A stretch of 61,613 nucleotides of DNA from Alkalihalobacillus sp. TS-13 (GCF_019720915.1 NZ_JAHKSI010000010.1:1-61613), one strand, 5' to 3'; positions 1-9,591 are shown, numbered from the stretch's first letter. Translations and numbers: made by a program. Notes: generated by a model from the sequence alone, not told the origin.

Positions 1-10
1 CAAATCGATA

Positions 11-127
<117 letters not shown>

Positions 128-132
128 AATCA

Positions 133-163
133 AGAGAGCAGCTGTAAAGCTGTTCTCTTTTTG
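133..163 (+). terminator. rRNA operon terminator
   Basis: A GC-containing hairpin (AGAGAGCAGCT, short loop, AGCTGTTCTCT) runs straight into a T-run just after the 5S rRNA. Confidence 0.85.
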
Positions 164-290
164 TGTTTCAAAGAAGAAGCCCGGAAGGGCAAAAAACTCC
201 AAAGTATACGAGGGTTGTGAGGAACAAGGAGATCAAGGAAACCAGGGAGCGACGCCCGTAGCGTATGATATTACGCGAGGACCGGAGCGA

Positions 291-409
291 GTGCCGATGA
301 CGAAGAGATCCGCCGTTCATCGCAGGCCGAAGGCCGAACACGGAAGTGAAGCTCGCGCGCCAATGGTAATTGGGGGCTTCCCCCTGTGAGAGTAGGACGT
401 CGCCGGGCA
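291..409 (+). pseudogene. Degenerate 5S rRNA-like copy 1
   Basis: From 333 to 409 this matches the 3' two thirds of the real 5S with few changes. The 5' part (291-332) keeps only scattered similarity, so the conserved helix III/loop region and the proper 5' strand of helix I are lost. No 16S or 23S precedes it. A dead 5S is most likely, although a transcript sharing the 5S 3' half is possible. Confidence 0.65.
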
Positions 410-413
410 ACAC

Positions 414-440
414 AGAGTAGTCGAGAGACTGCTCTTTTTT
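414..440 (+). terminator. Terminator after 5S-like copy 1
   Basis: The stem AGAGTAGTC/GACTGCTCT with a GAGA loop is followed by six T. It is identical in the second unit and differs from the terminator after the true 5S. Confidence 0.8.
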
Positions 441-557
441 GTATTTCCAAAAGAAGCCCGGAAGGGTAAAAAACTCCAAAGAATACGAGGGTTGTGAGGA
501 TCAAGGAAACCAGGGAGCGACGCCCGCAGCGTATGATATACGCGAGGACCGGAGCGA

Positions 558-676
558 GTGCCGATGACGAAGAGATCCGCCGTTCATCGCAGGCCGAAGG
601 CCGAACACGGAAGTGAAGCTCGCGCGCCAATGGTAATTGGGGGCTTCCCCCTGTGAGAGTAGGACGTCGCCGGGCA
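558..676 (+). pseudogene. Degenerate 5S rRNA-like copy 2
   Basis: Same chimeric structure as the copy at 291-409 and essentially identical to it: an altered 5' third and a well-kept 3' two thirds ending at the helix I 3' strand. Carried as part of the tandem duplication. Confidence 0.65.
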
Positions 677-680
677 ACAC

Positions 681-707
681 AGAGTAGTCGAGAGACTGCT
701 CTTTTTT
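681..707 (+). terminator. Terminator after 5S-like copy 2
   Basis: Same hairpin and T-run as at 414-440, closing the second duplicated unit. Confidence 0.8.
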
Positions 708-709
708 GT

Positions 710-1340
710 TGTATAAGTAATCATTTTGTATTCGAAGTGTCTTATGAAGCATTCATGAGGACACTTAATTTGATTTTTCACACAGAAACGGTCAGAGAAG
801 GTACTGAGTACATGAAGGTACAAAAAAGCCAGTATGATTATTCAGAGAGCAGTTCTGAATACATGAAAAGGCGAAGAATCAGATTTTGAGGTACCCAAGA
901 GGGCGTTAAGGAGTCCTTAAAACAGAAAAAACCATTTTGAGGTACCTTAAAATAGAATAAGTACGAAAAAAGAGGGACTTACACAGTTATTTATACCATG
1001 AAAGTACAGAAATTGTAATTTGACGTACAGATACAGCCTTATTCTAACCGTCAAAAAGCAGAAGCGTCAAATTGACGTGCATGAAAGGTCTTTGAAACCT
1101 TGATTTAATCATCACTGACATTAGACGTTCATCTAAAACCGAAGACTAAATAATTGATAAAAGATGGTTTTTGCTCAGCAAAAACCTTTCACTATTTTTA
1201 GTACAATCAAATTTCGAAATAAACAGCTTTAGTTTTAGGGAGACATACACAATTTCTGATTGATCATCATACATTTACGATAGCAACTGATTTTTCAAAA
1301 AATTAAATCGGTTTTGTATATTTTTAATTGTTTGTGGCAA
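710..1340. other. Intergenic region with short palindromes, no gene seen
   Basis: No credible coding region lies here; the reading frames lack ribosome binding sites and family resemblance. Visible structure: an inverted repeat at 735-766 (AAGTGTC and TATGAA arms around GCA); a near-perfect 21-bp palindrome at 1166-1186 (GGTTTTTGCT arms); and repeated short words (TTGAGGTACC near 885 and 937). The stretch is AT-rich and separates the rRNA operon from csfB. The csfB promoter should lie at its right end, but no sigma-F or sigma-A match was convincing. Confidence 0.5.
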
Positions 1341-1363
1341 CAATGGGTGATGGAGGTGGAGAA

Positions 1364-1558
1364 ATGGAAACCGCAAAAAAACAGCGATCCATGGATATAT
1401 GTATGGTTTGTGAAGAGAAAAACAACGAGGGAATCTATATTTTCCAACACTTTTTATGCTCAGATTGCGAACAGAGAATGGTTGTTACAGACACTGATGA
1501 TGAAGAATATCAATATTTTATAGAAAAGCTTAGAAAAATTAATCAAGTATCGTGTTAA
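1364..1558 (+). CDS. csfB: Anti-sigma factor Gin (CsfB)
   Basis: A 64-residue zinc-binding anti-sigma factor. In B. subtilis CsfB/Gin is made in the forespore under sigma-F and holds sigma-G (and sigma-E) inactive until engulfment is complete. The zinc ligands form two CxxC pairs, C13/C16 and C32/C35, and the C-terminal half carries the typical acidic helix. The start at 1364 is chosen for the GGAGGTGG site 6 bases upstream and because it gives the family's usual length; an in-frame ATG at 1343 and further upstream starts have no such site. Position after the rRNA operon matches B. subtilis, but xpaC and yaaN, which follow it there, are missing here. Confidence 0.9.
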   Translation: METAKKQRSMDICMVCEEKNNEGIYIFQHFLCSDCEQRMVVTDTDDEEYQYFIEKLRKINQVSC

Positions 1559-1559
1559 A

Positions 1560-1586
1560 GCAGGTGGATGGACGCCTGTTTTTTAT
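1560..1586 (+). terminator. csfB terminator
   Basis: The stem CAGGTG/CGCCTG (one G-T pair) is followed by six T, directly behind the csfB stop. Confidence 0.7.
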
Positions 1587-1626
1587 TTTGTGTTTGGCTA
1601 TGTTACTATTCGTTGTTGATTTTAAA

Positions 1627-1830
1627 CGAAATTCACGACACTCCTGCGGGAACAGCGGGCCAGGTGAGACCCCGCATTCAGAGAAGTGATGTCTAGCTCA
1701 GCGACCAGTCACTTTGATCACTTCAAACTTCCTGTGGCGGCGACAGCCTCCTCGTCAGTTTTCCAGTGACCGTCGTGCCTAACCGGGTCGCTTCCGCTTT
1801 TCTATGCCCGCGGAAAGGGAGTGAATTTCG
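1627..1830 (+). repeat. Interspersed repeat, type A (copy A1)
   Basis: A 204-bp element bounded by inverted CGAAATTCAC and GTGAATTTCG. Inside are a CTCCTGCGGG start block, a GAGACCCCGC block, a long central segment (AAGTGATGTCTAGCTCAG) and a CCCGCGGAAAGGGAGTG end block. The termini can pair, so the element folds into a long hairpin. Full copies in the other orientation lie at 7273-7477 and 52491-52720. No coding potential was seen; it fills the csfB-yaaO gap. Confidence 0.8.
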
Positions 1831-1968
1831 AAGAAATCAACATCATTCCTTAACAAAGCCTTGTGTTTAAAGAACCCAGGGCTGTACTTAAGGATTGACC
1901 TCGCAAATGCCCTACCATTTCTGCTAAAATGAGGAGAGGATTACTTCATAGAAGCGGATGGATGAAGT

Positions 1969-3402
1969 TTGAGACATTTACACACACCATTAATTGATAA
2001 ATTACGGGAGCATTACGATAAAGCGAAATTTTCTTTTCATGTGCCAGGTCATAAATTCGGAAAGTTGATGTCGAGCGAAGTTTGGACTCATAATCTTCTT
2101 GAGCTTGATGCAACTGAACTGACAGGATTGGATGATCTCCATGATGCGACCGATGTAATCAAAGAGGCTCAGGCATTGACTGCCTCCTTTTATGGAGCGG
2201 ATAAAAGCTACTTTCTCATCAATGGGACGACCGTTGGCAACCTGGCGATGATTCTGACGACATGTAAGCCTGAAGCAAGGGTGCTTGTGCAGCGGAACTG
2301 TCATAAATCGGTCATGAGTGGGGTCCAATTAGCTGGTGCAAGACCGGTGATGTTATCTCCTGAAATAGACCGAGAGACGGGTATTGCAACTGGAATTACA
2401 TTAGACCAGGTAAAAGAGGCTTTTTTGCACTATCAACATATTGATGCAGTCATTCTCACGAACCCTAATTATTACGGGATGACGAAGAATTTACGTGAGA
2501 TTATTTCATTTGTACATAAGAGGGATGTTCCTGTTCTTATAGATGAAGCACATGGGGCACATTTTTCAATAGGATCCCCTTTCCCGCCTTCCTCACTGTC
2601 GATGGGTGCTGATATCGTCGTCCAATCTGCGCACAAGACTCTACCAGCGATGACGATGGCTTCGTTCCTTCATGTCAAATCAGAACGTATTGACGTTGCG
2701 CTTTTGGAAGAGAACTTGCAAATTTTACAGTCAAGCAGCCCGTCTTACGTCTTGATGGCGTCATTGGATTATGCGCGCTCGTATATCGAAAGTTTGGAAA
2801 AACAAGATATTAAGCGCATTTTAGAACGTATCGAAACATTAAAGCAACGGCTCAACGGAATCCCGCAAATCAAAGTTATCCAGCATACAAACGCATCAGA
2901 TTGGTTTGATCCGCTCAAATTGATCATCCAGTCTAAAACATCCTTATCTGGCTTTGAAATGCAAGCTATTTTTGAAAAGGCGGGAATTTATTCGGAGCTT
3001 GCTGATCCTTACAATGTCCTTTTCATTCTTCCACTTGCCCCGCTCGAGCAAATCGAGGAGCTTGCCTCTTTAATTGAACGGACGCTAAGTAGTTATGATA
3101 TGGTCGAGCGTGAAATCGTGAAAGTCGATCGATTTCCTTCCATTACGGAATTGACATTGACAGATAAGGAACTAAAAGCTACAAAAACGAAAAGACTCCC
3201 ACTAGAAAAAACAGTGAATGAGATAAGCGCAGAAACGATTGTACCTTATCCGCCAGGCATTCCGATCATCATGAAAGGTGAGAAGATAACGGAATCCCAT
3301 GTTAAGTATTGTCATTTCCTTTTTCAAAAAGGTGCCAGATTTCAGGGGACGGATCTTAAAGATATACGTGTAGCCGAAACACATCAGGAAACTCGGAGGT
3401 AG
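1969..3402 (+). CDS. yaaO: Orn/Lys/Arg decarboxylase family protein (YaaO)
   Basis: A 477-residue pyridoxal-phosphate enzyme of the basic amino-acid decarboxylase family (fold type I), an orthologue of B. subtilis YaaO. FHVPGHK at 23-29 is the family N-terminal signature; DEAHG at 192-196 contacts [11 protein letters not shown] carries the Schiff-base lysine, K223. The C-terminal Orn/DAP/Arg decarboxylase domain follows from about residue 390. The start is a TTG at 1969; the nearby ATG at 1962 reads into a stop. Its substrate cannot be settled from sequence (arginine or lysine, leading to polyamines, is plausible). It ends 4 bp before tmk, so the two are probably co-transcribed. Confidence 0.9.
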   Translation: MRHLHTPLIDKLREHYDKAKFSFHVPGHKFGKLMSSEVWTHNLLELDATELTGLDDLHDATDVIKEAQALTASFYGADKSYFLINGTTVGNLAMILTTCKPEARVLVQRNCHKSVMSGVQLAGARPVMLSPEIDRETGIATGITLDQVKEAFLHYQHIDAVILTNPNYYGMTKNLREIISFVHKRDVPVLIDEAHGAHFSIGSPFPPSSLSMGADIVVQSAHKTLPAMTMASFLHVKSERIDVALLEENLQILQSSSPSYVLMASLDYARSYIESLEKQDIKRILERIETLKQRLNGIPQIKVIQHTNASDWFDPLKLIIQSKTSLSGFEMQAIFEKAGIYSELADPYNVLFILPLAPLEQIEELASLIERTLSSYDMVEREIVKVDRFPSITELTLTDKELKATKTKRLPLEKTVNEISAETIVPYPPGIPIIMKGEKITESHVKYCHFLFQKGARFQGTDLKDIRVAETHQETRR

Positions 3403-3406
3403 TAGT

Positions 3407-4042
3407 ATGCAAAACGGATTATTTATTACATTTGAAGGTCCAGAGGGTGCCGGAAAAACAACCATCATTAAACAAATCGAGCAGGAAGTATCCAAACGGA
3501 TCCAAGTACTTTGTACTCGTGAGCCGGGAGGGATCGACATTGCTGAACAAATCCGGGCGGTGATCTTGAATCCGGAAAACACAAAGATGGATAGTCGGAC
3601 AGAAGCGTTGCTTTATGCAGCTGCAAGAAGACAGCATCTTGTCGAGAAAGTCATCCCGGCCATAGAGGAGGGAAAGCTGGTTCTTTGCGATCGATTCATT
3701 GACAGCAGCCTTGCGTATCAAGGATATGCACGAGGTCTTGGAATCGAAGAGGTCTATTCAATCAACCGTTTTGCGACAGAGGATCGGATGCCGGATTTAA
3801 CAGTGTATTTTGATCTATCTCCTGAAGTTGGATTAAGTCGGATTGATGACAATGAACAACGGGAAAAGAATCGGCTGGATCTAGAAAAAATGGAGTTTCA
3901 TAAAAAGGTACAGGAAGGTTATAAGCGTGTCCTGAGCATGTTTCCAGATCGTATGGTCGTCGTAGATGCCGAACAGCCGATCGAAAAAGTCTATCAGGAT
4001 GTGCTTGTGGTTATCGAGAGGAAACTTGGTGAGATAAATTAG
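3407..4042 (+). CDS. tmk: Thymidylate kinase
   Basis: A 211-residue dTMP kinase that phosphorylates dTMP to dTDP with ATP on the way to dTTP. The P-loop GPEGAGKTT is at 11-19, the REPGG substrate-binding turn at 38-42 and the [12 protein letters not shown] signature at 95-106. Length is typical (about 210). A strong CGGAGG site sits 7 bases before the ATG. It sits between yaaO and darA in the conserved replication-related cluster that leads to holB, as in other Bacillaceae. Confidence 0.97.
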   Translation: MQNGLFITFEGPEGAGKTTIIKQIEQEVSKRIQVLCTREPGGIDIAEQIRAVILNPENTKMDSRTEALLYAAARRQHLVEKVIPAIEEGKLVLCDRFIDSSLAYQGYARGLGIEEVYSINRFATEDRMPDLTVYFDLSPEVGLSRIDDNEQREKNRLDLEKMEFHKKVQEGYKRVLSMFPDRMVVVDAEQPIEKVYQDVLVVIERKLGEIN

Positions 4043-4185
4043 GGTGTAACTGTTATAATAGTATAAAGAACCTTTTCTTTTTTAGTTGTTTTTACTCAAC
4101 ATTTTTCAGATACACTCAACACGGATTTAAATAGAGGAAAATAGATTATAGAGAGAATAGTATTAACATATAGGTAAATCGTTGA

Positions 4186-4530
<345 letters not shown>

Positions 4531-4542
4531 GAGGCATCAGTT

Positions 4543-4983
4543 ATGAAAGTAGGACAAGAGCTTCGTACGACTGTGGAACAACGCCTCCAGGATGGTGTTA
4601 AGCCCCACGTCAAGTCAGGGAAATTCGAATCAGTGGTACAGGCCCAACAGCAGAAACTCCAAAGTGAACAATTGACACAATTACTAAGTAAAATAGATCG
4701 ACAGGGTCAACGATTGTTGAAATCACAAACATTAAGTGATCTTCGAGAGTATAAACAGCTTGTGAAAAGATTTGTGAAAGAAACGGTTGAATTCGGCATG
4801 AATCTGAAAAAATCGAGAAGCTGGAATGGACACGGTAATTTAGAAACGATGCATTTAATAGAACAAATCGATGAAGAGTTGATGACACTTACAGATGAGC
4901 TCGTTTCCCGTGAAGGCAAATCAATTTATATCCTAAGCCGGATTGGTGAAATCAAAGGTTTGCTCGTGAATTTGTATACGTAG
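4543..4983 (+). CDS. yaaR: YaaR family protein (DUF327)
   Basis: A 146-residue, largely helical cytosolic protein of the DUF327/YaaR family, function unknown. The N-terminal 30 residues look disordered and the rest is rich in Glu, Lys and Leu heptads. A conserved NLKKSRSWNGHGNLET segment lies near 95-110, and the C terminus ends in IGEIKGLLVNLYT. A GGAGG site 9 bases before the ATG supports this start. Its fixed place between darA and holB in Bacillaceae suggests a role linked to replication or c-di-AMP, but that is only context. Confidence 0.9.
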   Translation: MKVGQELRTTVEQRLQDGVKPHVKSGKFESVVQAQQQKLQSEQLTQLLSKIDRQGQRLLKSQTLSDLREYKQLVKRFVKETVEFGMNLKKSRSWNGHGNLETMHLIEQIDEELMTLTDELVSREGKSIYILSRIGEIKGLLVNLYT

Positions 4984-4999
4984 AAAAGAGTCGATTGTA

Positions 5000-5986
5000 A
5001 TGGAATGGAATGCACTCGCATTAAGACAACCTTATGTCGTAAAACTACTGACCAACAGCATAAAAAAAGAACGGCTTGCACATGCTTATCTGTTCAAAGG
5101 TAATAAAGGAACGGGGAAAAAGAAAATTTCGCTCCATTTGACGAAAGCCTACTTCTGTCGAGTAAGAAAAGATAGTGAACCCTGTGGTGAATGTCCGGAT
5201 TGTAAGCGGATCGATTCAGGAAATCATCCGGATGTCCACTTTGTCGAGCCTGATGGGCAATCGATCAAAATCGAACAAATCCGGCAGCTCCAGAAAGAAT
5301 TTTCTTATTTAGGACTTGAGTCCAAATCAAAAGCTTATATTCTTGAACATGCGGAACGAATGACGAATCAAGCAGCAAACAGCTTGTTGAAATTTTTAGA
5401 AGAACCTGGCCAAGAAACGATCGCCATATTACTGACAGAGAACCCACAACAGCTTCTTGACACCATTCGTTCCCGATGCCAGATTTTAACCTTTGCTCCG
5501 CAATCACAGAATGAATTGATCGAGGCACTCACTGAGAAAGATTATTCCAAACAGCTTGCACGTACTGCCGCAGCGTTGACGAACGACCAGGCAGAAGCGG
5601 AAGAATATCTGAACGATGAGTGGTTTGTAATAGCTAGAAAGAACGTGTTAAAATTAGGAGAAGAGCTTTTTGAGAGACCCCAACGTGCACTTCTCGCTCT
5701 TCACGAATATTGGAATCCACATTTCAAAGAAAAACAACAGGTCGAAATTGGTTTGGATTTGTTGTTGATTTGGTATAAAGATGTTTTTCTTACGCAATTG
5801 GAAGAAGAACAGTCGATCGTTTACAGCGATCATCAAAATATATTATCCGTCCAAGCGCTACAAAGCTCTCAAAGCCGTGTGCGGAATCAAATGCTGCATA
5901 TTCTTGAGGCTAAGCGACGTTTGAACGCAAATATGAATCTTCAGTTGTTGATGGAGCAATTAGTGCTTAGATTGCAGGAGGGATAA
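5000..5986 (+). CDS. holB: DNA polymerase III subunit delta'
   Basis: A 328-residue clamp-loader subunit (delta') that, with delta and tau/gamma, loads the beta sliding clamp. It is an AAA+ fold with a modified P-loop GNKGTGKKK (34-42), a zinc-binding CGECPDC with an upstream Cys (about 53-68), and the sensor region NSLLKFLEEPG near 122-132. The C-terminal third is the helical collar domain. Length matches B. subtilis HolB (329). It lies 16 bp after yaaR and 5 bp before ricT, clearly one transcription unit. Confidence 0.96.
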   Translation: MEWNALALRQPYVVKLLTNSIKKERLAHAYLFKGNKGTGKKKISLHLTKAYFCRVRKDSEPCGECPDCKRIDSGNHPDVHFVEPDGQSIKIEQIRQLQKEFSYLGLESKSKAYILEHAERMTNQAANSLLKFLEEPGQETIAILLTENPQQLLDTIRSRCQILTFAPQSQNELIEALTEKDYSKQLARTAAALTNDQAEAEEYLNDEWFVIARKNVLKLGEELFERPQRALLALHEYWNPHFKEKQQVEIGLDLLLIWYKDVFLTQLEEEQSIVYSDHQNILSVQALQSSQSRVRNQMLHILEAKRRLNANMNLQLLMEQLVLRLQEG

Positions 5987-5991
5987 ACCTA

Positions 5992-6816
5992 GTGTATGAG
6001 GTAATTGGCGTCCGTTTTAAGAAAGCGGGTAAAATATATTATTTTGATCCAGGGGACCTTGATATAGATGTCAATACATTCGTCATTGTCGAAACCGCTA
6101 GAGGCATTGAATACGGAAAGACAGTCCTTGCGAAAAAGCAAGTGGATGAAAACGATGTCGTTCTCCCGCTGAAGAAAGTCGTACGAATCGCGAATACGAA
6201 GGATCAAATTTCAGTTCAAGAGAACAAAGACGCTGCAAAAGAAGCGTTTGATGTATGTGGGAGGAAGATTGATGAGCATGAGCTTGATATGAAGCTTGTC
6301 GATGTTGAATATACATTCGATCGGAACAAAGTCATCTTTTATTTCACAGCAGACGGCCGGGTCGATTTCCGTGAATTGGTGAAAGACTTGGCATCCATTT
6401 TCCGGACTCGTATTGAGTTGCGGCAGATTGGTGTCCGGGATGAGGCAAAAATGCTTGGCGGAATAGGGCCATGTGGACGGCTGCTTTGCTGTTCAACCTT
6501 TTTAGGAGACTTTGAACCTGTATCGATCAAGATGGCCAAAGATCAAAACCTATCATTGAATCCAGCAAAAATATCTGGATTATGCGGTAGACTGATGTGT
6601 TGTTTAAAGTATGAAAACGATGATTATGAAACCGCAAAAAAGGAGCTTCCCGACATTGGAGAAGAAATTCACACAGCGCATGGTAACGGAAAAGTAGTCG
6701 GTCTGAATATTTTAGAGCGTTTAGTGCAAGTGGACCTTTACGAACGTGAACGTGTGATTGAATTCACCCTCGATGAGCTTATAAAGGAAGGCTCCGTTTC
6801 ACAAGCTACAGAGTAA
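5992..6816 (+). CDS. ricT: Regulatory iron-sulfur-containing complex subunit RicT (YaaT, PSP1 domain)
   Basis: A 274-residue PSP1-domain protein, orthologue of B. subtilis RicT/YaaT. There it forms a complex with RicA and RicF that binds two [4Fe-4S] clusters, works with RNase Y in mRNA maturation and stimulates the Spo0A phosphorelay. Six conserved cysteines are visible as CGRLLCC and CGRLMCC: C161, C166, C167, C198, C203 and C204. The start is GTG at 5992, behind an AGGAGGG site at the holB end. The downstream partner yabA (replication control) is 12 bp away. Confidence 0.96.
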   Translation: MYEVIGVRFKKAGKIYYFDPGDLDIDVNTFVIVETARGIEYGKTVLAKKQVDENDVVLPLKKVVRIANTKDQISVQENKDAAKEAFDVCGRKIDEHELDMKLVDVEYTFDRNKVIFYFTADGRVDFRELVKDLASIFRTRIELRQIGVRDEAKMLGGIGPCGRLLCCSTFLGDFEPVSIKMAKDQNLSLNPAKISGLCGRLMCCLKYENDDYETAKKELPDIGEEIHTAHGNGKVVGLNILERLVQVDLYERERVIEFTLDELIKEGSVSQATE

Positions 6817-6828
6817 CGGGGTGAAGCC

Positions 6829-7185
6829 GTGGATAAAAAAGAAATCTTCTCAAGAGTAAGTGAAATGGAAGAGCAAATCGGAAGTTTATACAAGCAATTG
6901 GGAGATCTGAAAAACCAATTGGCTACTCTATTAGAAGAAAATCATCATTTGGAAATTGAGAATCGTAACTTGAGAAGCCGTTTGGAAAGGGAAAAGCAGA
7001 CGGTCGGAGGACAAGCTTCTTCGAAAAAAAACGATTCGCAAAAGCATGTTCCTGATATCGGTGAAGGATTTGATACATTGGCACGTTTGTATCAAGAAGG
7101 ATTCCATATATGTAACCTTCACTACGGAAGTATACGGACGGAAGGGGACTGCCTGTTCTGTCTGTCTTTTCTCAACAAGAAATAG
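6829..7185 (+). CDS. yabA: Replication initiation control protein YabA
   Basis: A 118-residue negative regulator of replication initiation; in B. subtilis YabA bridges DnaA and the DnaN clamp. Residues 5-60 form a leucine-zipper coiled coil used for tetramerisation. The C-terminal domain holds the zinc ligands H93, C95, C108 and C111. Length equals that of B. subtilis YabA (119). The start is GTG at 6829. It is the last gene of the tmk-yabA series; a terminator follows. Confidence 0.95.
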   Translation: MDKKEIFSRVSEMEEQIGSLYKQLGDLKNQLATLLEENHHLEIENRNLRSRLEREKQTVGGQASSKKNDSQKHVPDIGEGFDTLARLYQEGFHICNLHYGSIRTEGDCLFCLSFLNKK

Positions 7186-7212
7186 ATGATGATTCCTCTG
7201 ATTGATTCGGTA

Positions 7213-7251
7213 GGGGCTGAGCTGTGATTTTCGTAGTTCAGCCTCTTTTTA
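7213..7251 (+). terminator. Terminator after yabA
   Basis: A 12-bp stem (AGGGGCTGAGCT/AGTTCAGCCTCT, two G-T pairs) is followed by five T. Confidence 0.8.
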
Positions 7252-7272
7252 CATAAGTATTGTTATTTTTCG

Positions 7273-7477
7273 CGAAATTCACTCCCTTTCCGCGGGCTAA
7301 AGAAAAGCGGAAGCGACCCGGTTAGGCACGACGGCCACTGGAAAACTGACGAGGAGGCTGTCGCCGCCGCAGGAAGTTTGAAGTGATCAAAGTGACTGGT
7401 CGCTGAGCTAGACATCACTTCTCTGAAGACGGGGTCTCGCCTGGCTCGCTATTCCCGCAGGAGTGTCGTAAATTTCG
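7273..7477 (-). repeat. Interspersed repeat, type A (copy A2, reversed)
   Basis: About 205 bp, the reverse complement of the element at 1627-1830 with high identity throughout, including the central AAGTGATCAAAGTGACTGG segment. The ends CGAAATTCAC and AAATTTCG remain inverted. It fills the yabA-trmN6 gap and separates two transcription units. Confidence 0.8.
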
Positions 7478-7558
7478 CTTTAATAAACTTTCTGTAAATA
7501 ATTCACTATTAAGAGCTATTTCAACTTATACCTCCAACCAGGGTGAAAGGATCTATGT

Positions 7559-8296
7559 ATGATGTCGATAGAGCTGTTTGATGATGAGCGGGTTGATTAT
7601 ATCGTTCAAGATAAGCTGAAAATAATACAAAGCCCGTCGGTGTTCACTTTTTCATTAGATGCCGTCTTGTTGGCAAATTTCGTATACGTCCCTATTCAAC
7701 AAGGGAAACTGTTGGACTTATGTACAGGAACAGGTGCTGTGCCATTGGTTCTATCAAGACGCACTAAAGGATCGATCACCGGTGTGGAAATTCAAGAAAA
7801 GCTTGTAAGTATGGCGGAACGAAGTGTGAAAATTAACAATCTTGAAGGACGTATTCAAATCGAACATGAAGATATACTGGACTATGAACGGAAATCTGAT
7901 CAAGGATTTGATGTCGTCACGTGTAACCCGCCTTATTTTGATTCAAAAAATCCAGTTGATCATAATGAAAATGAACACGTTGCGATTGCGCGGCATGAAA
8001 TTTATTGTTCGCTCGAAGATGTCGTAAGGATAGCGGCTAAAAATCTCCGCAATGGTGGAAAAGCAGCGTTTGTCCATAGACCGGAACGATTGATGGATCT
8101 GCTTTTCTCGATGCGGAAGTACAAGGTAGAACCGAAACGCTTGCAGTTCGTCTATCCAAAGCAAGGGAAGGATGCCAATATGGTGCTTGTTGAGGGGACA
8201 AAGGGCGGCAAGCCTGATTTGACACTGCTCCCTCCGTTAACCGTTTACAATCCAGCGGATGAATATACTGAGGAGGTCAGAAAAGCATATGAGTAA
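7559..8296 (+). CDS. trmN6: tRNA1(Val) adenine-37 N6-methyltransferase
   Basis: A 245-residue class I SAM-dependent methyltransferase (YabB/TrmN6 family), predicted to methylate A37 N6 of tRNA1(Val). The SAM-binding glycine loop LDLCTGTGAVP is at 52-62, and the catalytic NPPYFD at 123-128 is the N6-adenine/N-methyltransferase motif IV. The start at 7559 has a GAAAGG site 8 bases away; the ATG four bases upstream reads into a stop. It overlaps yazA by 8 bp and heads the trmN6-yazA-rsmI group, all acting on nucleic acids. Confidence 0.92.
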   Translation: MMSIELFDDERVDYIVQDKLKIIQSPSVFTFSLDAVLLANFVYVPIQQGKLLDLCTGTGAVPLVLSRRTKGSITGVEIQEKLVSMAERSVKINNLEGRIQIEHEDILDYERKSDQGFDVVTCNPPYFDSKNPVDHNENEHVAIARHEIYCSLEDVVRIAAKNLRNGGKAAFVHRPERLMDLLFSMRKYKVEPKRLQFVYPKQGKDANMVLVEGTKGGKPDLTLLPPLTVYNPADEYTEEVRKAYE

Positions 8297-8549
8297 GGAC
8301 CCTCAGTATTGTGTTTATATTTTAGAATGCTGCGATGGCACCTTGTATACAGGGTATACGAATAATATCGATAAACGGCTGATTGCGCATCAACAAGGAA
8401 AAGGGGCGAAATATACAAAAGGGCGGACCCCTGTAGAACTTGTGTATCTGGAACACCACTTGACGAAATCTGAGGCGCTTAAAGCAGAATATCAGATTAA
8501 GCAGCTGAACAAAAAAGAGAAAACGCGCCTAATCTACACGAAGGAGTAA
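8289..8549 (+). CDS. yazA: GIY-YIG domain protein YazA
   Basis: An 86-residue stand-alone GIY-YIG nuclease-fold protein (UPF0213/YazA). The motif pair VYILEC (9-14) and YTGYTN (20-25) is followed by the conserved Arg (R30) and a later Glu in LKAEYQIKQL. Start 8289 is chosen for the family length and the AGGAGG 12 bases upstream; an upstream in-frame ATG at 8259 lies inside trmN6 with no site. Whether it cuts DNA is unknown for this family. Confidence 0.9.
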   Translation: MSKDPQYCVYILECCDGTLYTGYTNNIDKRLIAHQQGKGAKYTKGRTPVELVYLEHHLTKSEALKAEYQIKQLNKKEKTRLIYTKE

Positions 8550-8556
8550 TCGAATC

Positions 8557-9432
8557 ATGTGGAATCAACATAGCTATCATGCAGAGGGAAGGGCAGGTTC
8601 CCTCATCATCGTACCTACCCCCATTGGTAATCTGGAAGATATGACATTCCGGTCTATTCAGCAACTGAAAGAAGCAGATTTGATCGCATGTGAAGATACT
8701 CGGCAAACAAAAAAGTTGTGTAACCATTTCGATATTCTTACACCTCTTGTCAGCTATCATGAACATAACAAGATGAAAAGTGGAGAAAAACTTATTGGTC
8801 AGCTGCAGAATGGTGATACCATCGCATTGGTCAGTGATGCAGGAATGCCAGGCATTTCTGATCCAGGTTATGATTTGGTGAAGCAATGTGTAGAAAATCA
8901 GATTCCGGTCATTCCTTTACCTGGAGCTAATGCTGCCCTTCCCGCACTTGTTTCTTCCGGTCTTCCAACTGATCACTTTTACTTTTATGGATTCCTTCCC
9001 CGGGACAAGAAGTCTAGAAAAGAAGAACTCACCTATCTTGCTTCGGTTCGGGACACAGTTATTTTATATGAGTCGCCCCACAGGATAAAAGAAACGCTAA
9101 AAGAATTAGCAATAGTGTTTGGAGCAGATCGTAAAGTTTCGATAAATAGAGAATTGACTAAGAAATATGAAGAGATCGTCCGCGGTAATTTAGAGGAATT
9201 ATGGCAATGGAGTGAGAAGAAACAAATCAGAGGGGAATTTTGCTTAATAATAGAAGGAACAGGGGAACTTCCCCAAGAAACCGATCAGTGGTGGTTGAAG
9301 CTTTCGATCGTTGAACACATCGATCATTATATAAATGAAGAGAACATGTCTAGTAAAGCTGCTATTAAACAAGTATCCATGGATCGCGGCTTGCCGAAGC
9401 GTGAAGTATACCAAATGTATCATGTCCAATGA
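8557..9432 (+). CDS. rsmI: 16S rRNA (cytidine(1402)-2'-O)-methyltransferase
   Basis: A 291-residue tetrapyrrole-methylase-fold enzyme that 2'-O-methylates C1402 of 16S rRNA in the decoding centre. Diagnostic segments are VPTPIGNLEDMT near 20-31, CEDTRQT near 47, the SAM-contacting SDAGMPGISDPG near 95 and PGANAALPAL near 120. Length is usual (about 290). An AAGGAG site precedes the ATG. It ends the trmN6-yazA-rsmI unit and converges on abrB. Confidence 0.95.
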   Translation: MWNQHSYHAEGRAGSLIIVPTPIGNLEDMTFRSIQQLKEADLIACEDTRQTKKLCNHFDILTPLVSYHEHNKMKSGEKLIGQLQNGDTIALVSDAGMPGISDPGYDLVKQCVENQIPVIPLPGANAALPALVSSGLPTDHFYFYGFLPRDKKSRKEELTYLASVRDTVILYESPHRIKETLKELAIVFGADRKVSINRELTKKYEEIVRGNLEELWQWSEKKQIRGEFCLIIEGTGELPQETDQWWLKLSIVEHIDHYINEENMSSKAAIKQVSMDRGLPKREVYQMYHVQ

Positions 9433-9591
9433 TAAAGCTGTTTTCACACAGGTTGTAATGTTTACAAGGTGGAAATATGCCCGCTCTCCGATTGCAATCT
9501 ACAAAAGTGCGAGGTCTCGTATATCTCGCTGTTATAGGTATTCATCTCCTTATCAGCTTTTATTAGTAACAAACTTTAAAAACAGCAGATG

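Larger units (their letters stand above)
174..712 (+). repeat. Tandem duplication containing degenerate 5S copies
   Basis: Two nearly identical units, about 174-450 and 451-712. Each holds a unique-looking spacer of about 115 bp, a 5S-like segment and its own terminator. The second unit lacks a few bases of the spacer (near 225-240 of the first). Elsewhere the units differ by only a few substitutions, so the duplication or a later homogenisation is recent. Confidence 0.8.

Noticed and set aside
168-630. Minus-strand reading frames of about 100-120 codons across the 5S region
   Set aside because: They run antisense through 5S-derived sequence and repeat with the duplicated unit, have no ribosome binding site and match no family.
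653-889. Plus-strand frame of 78 codons after the second 5S-like copy
   Set aside because: It begins inside the 5S-like sequence and crosses its terminator; no Shine-Dalgarno site.
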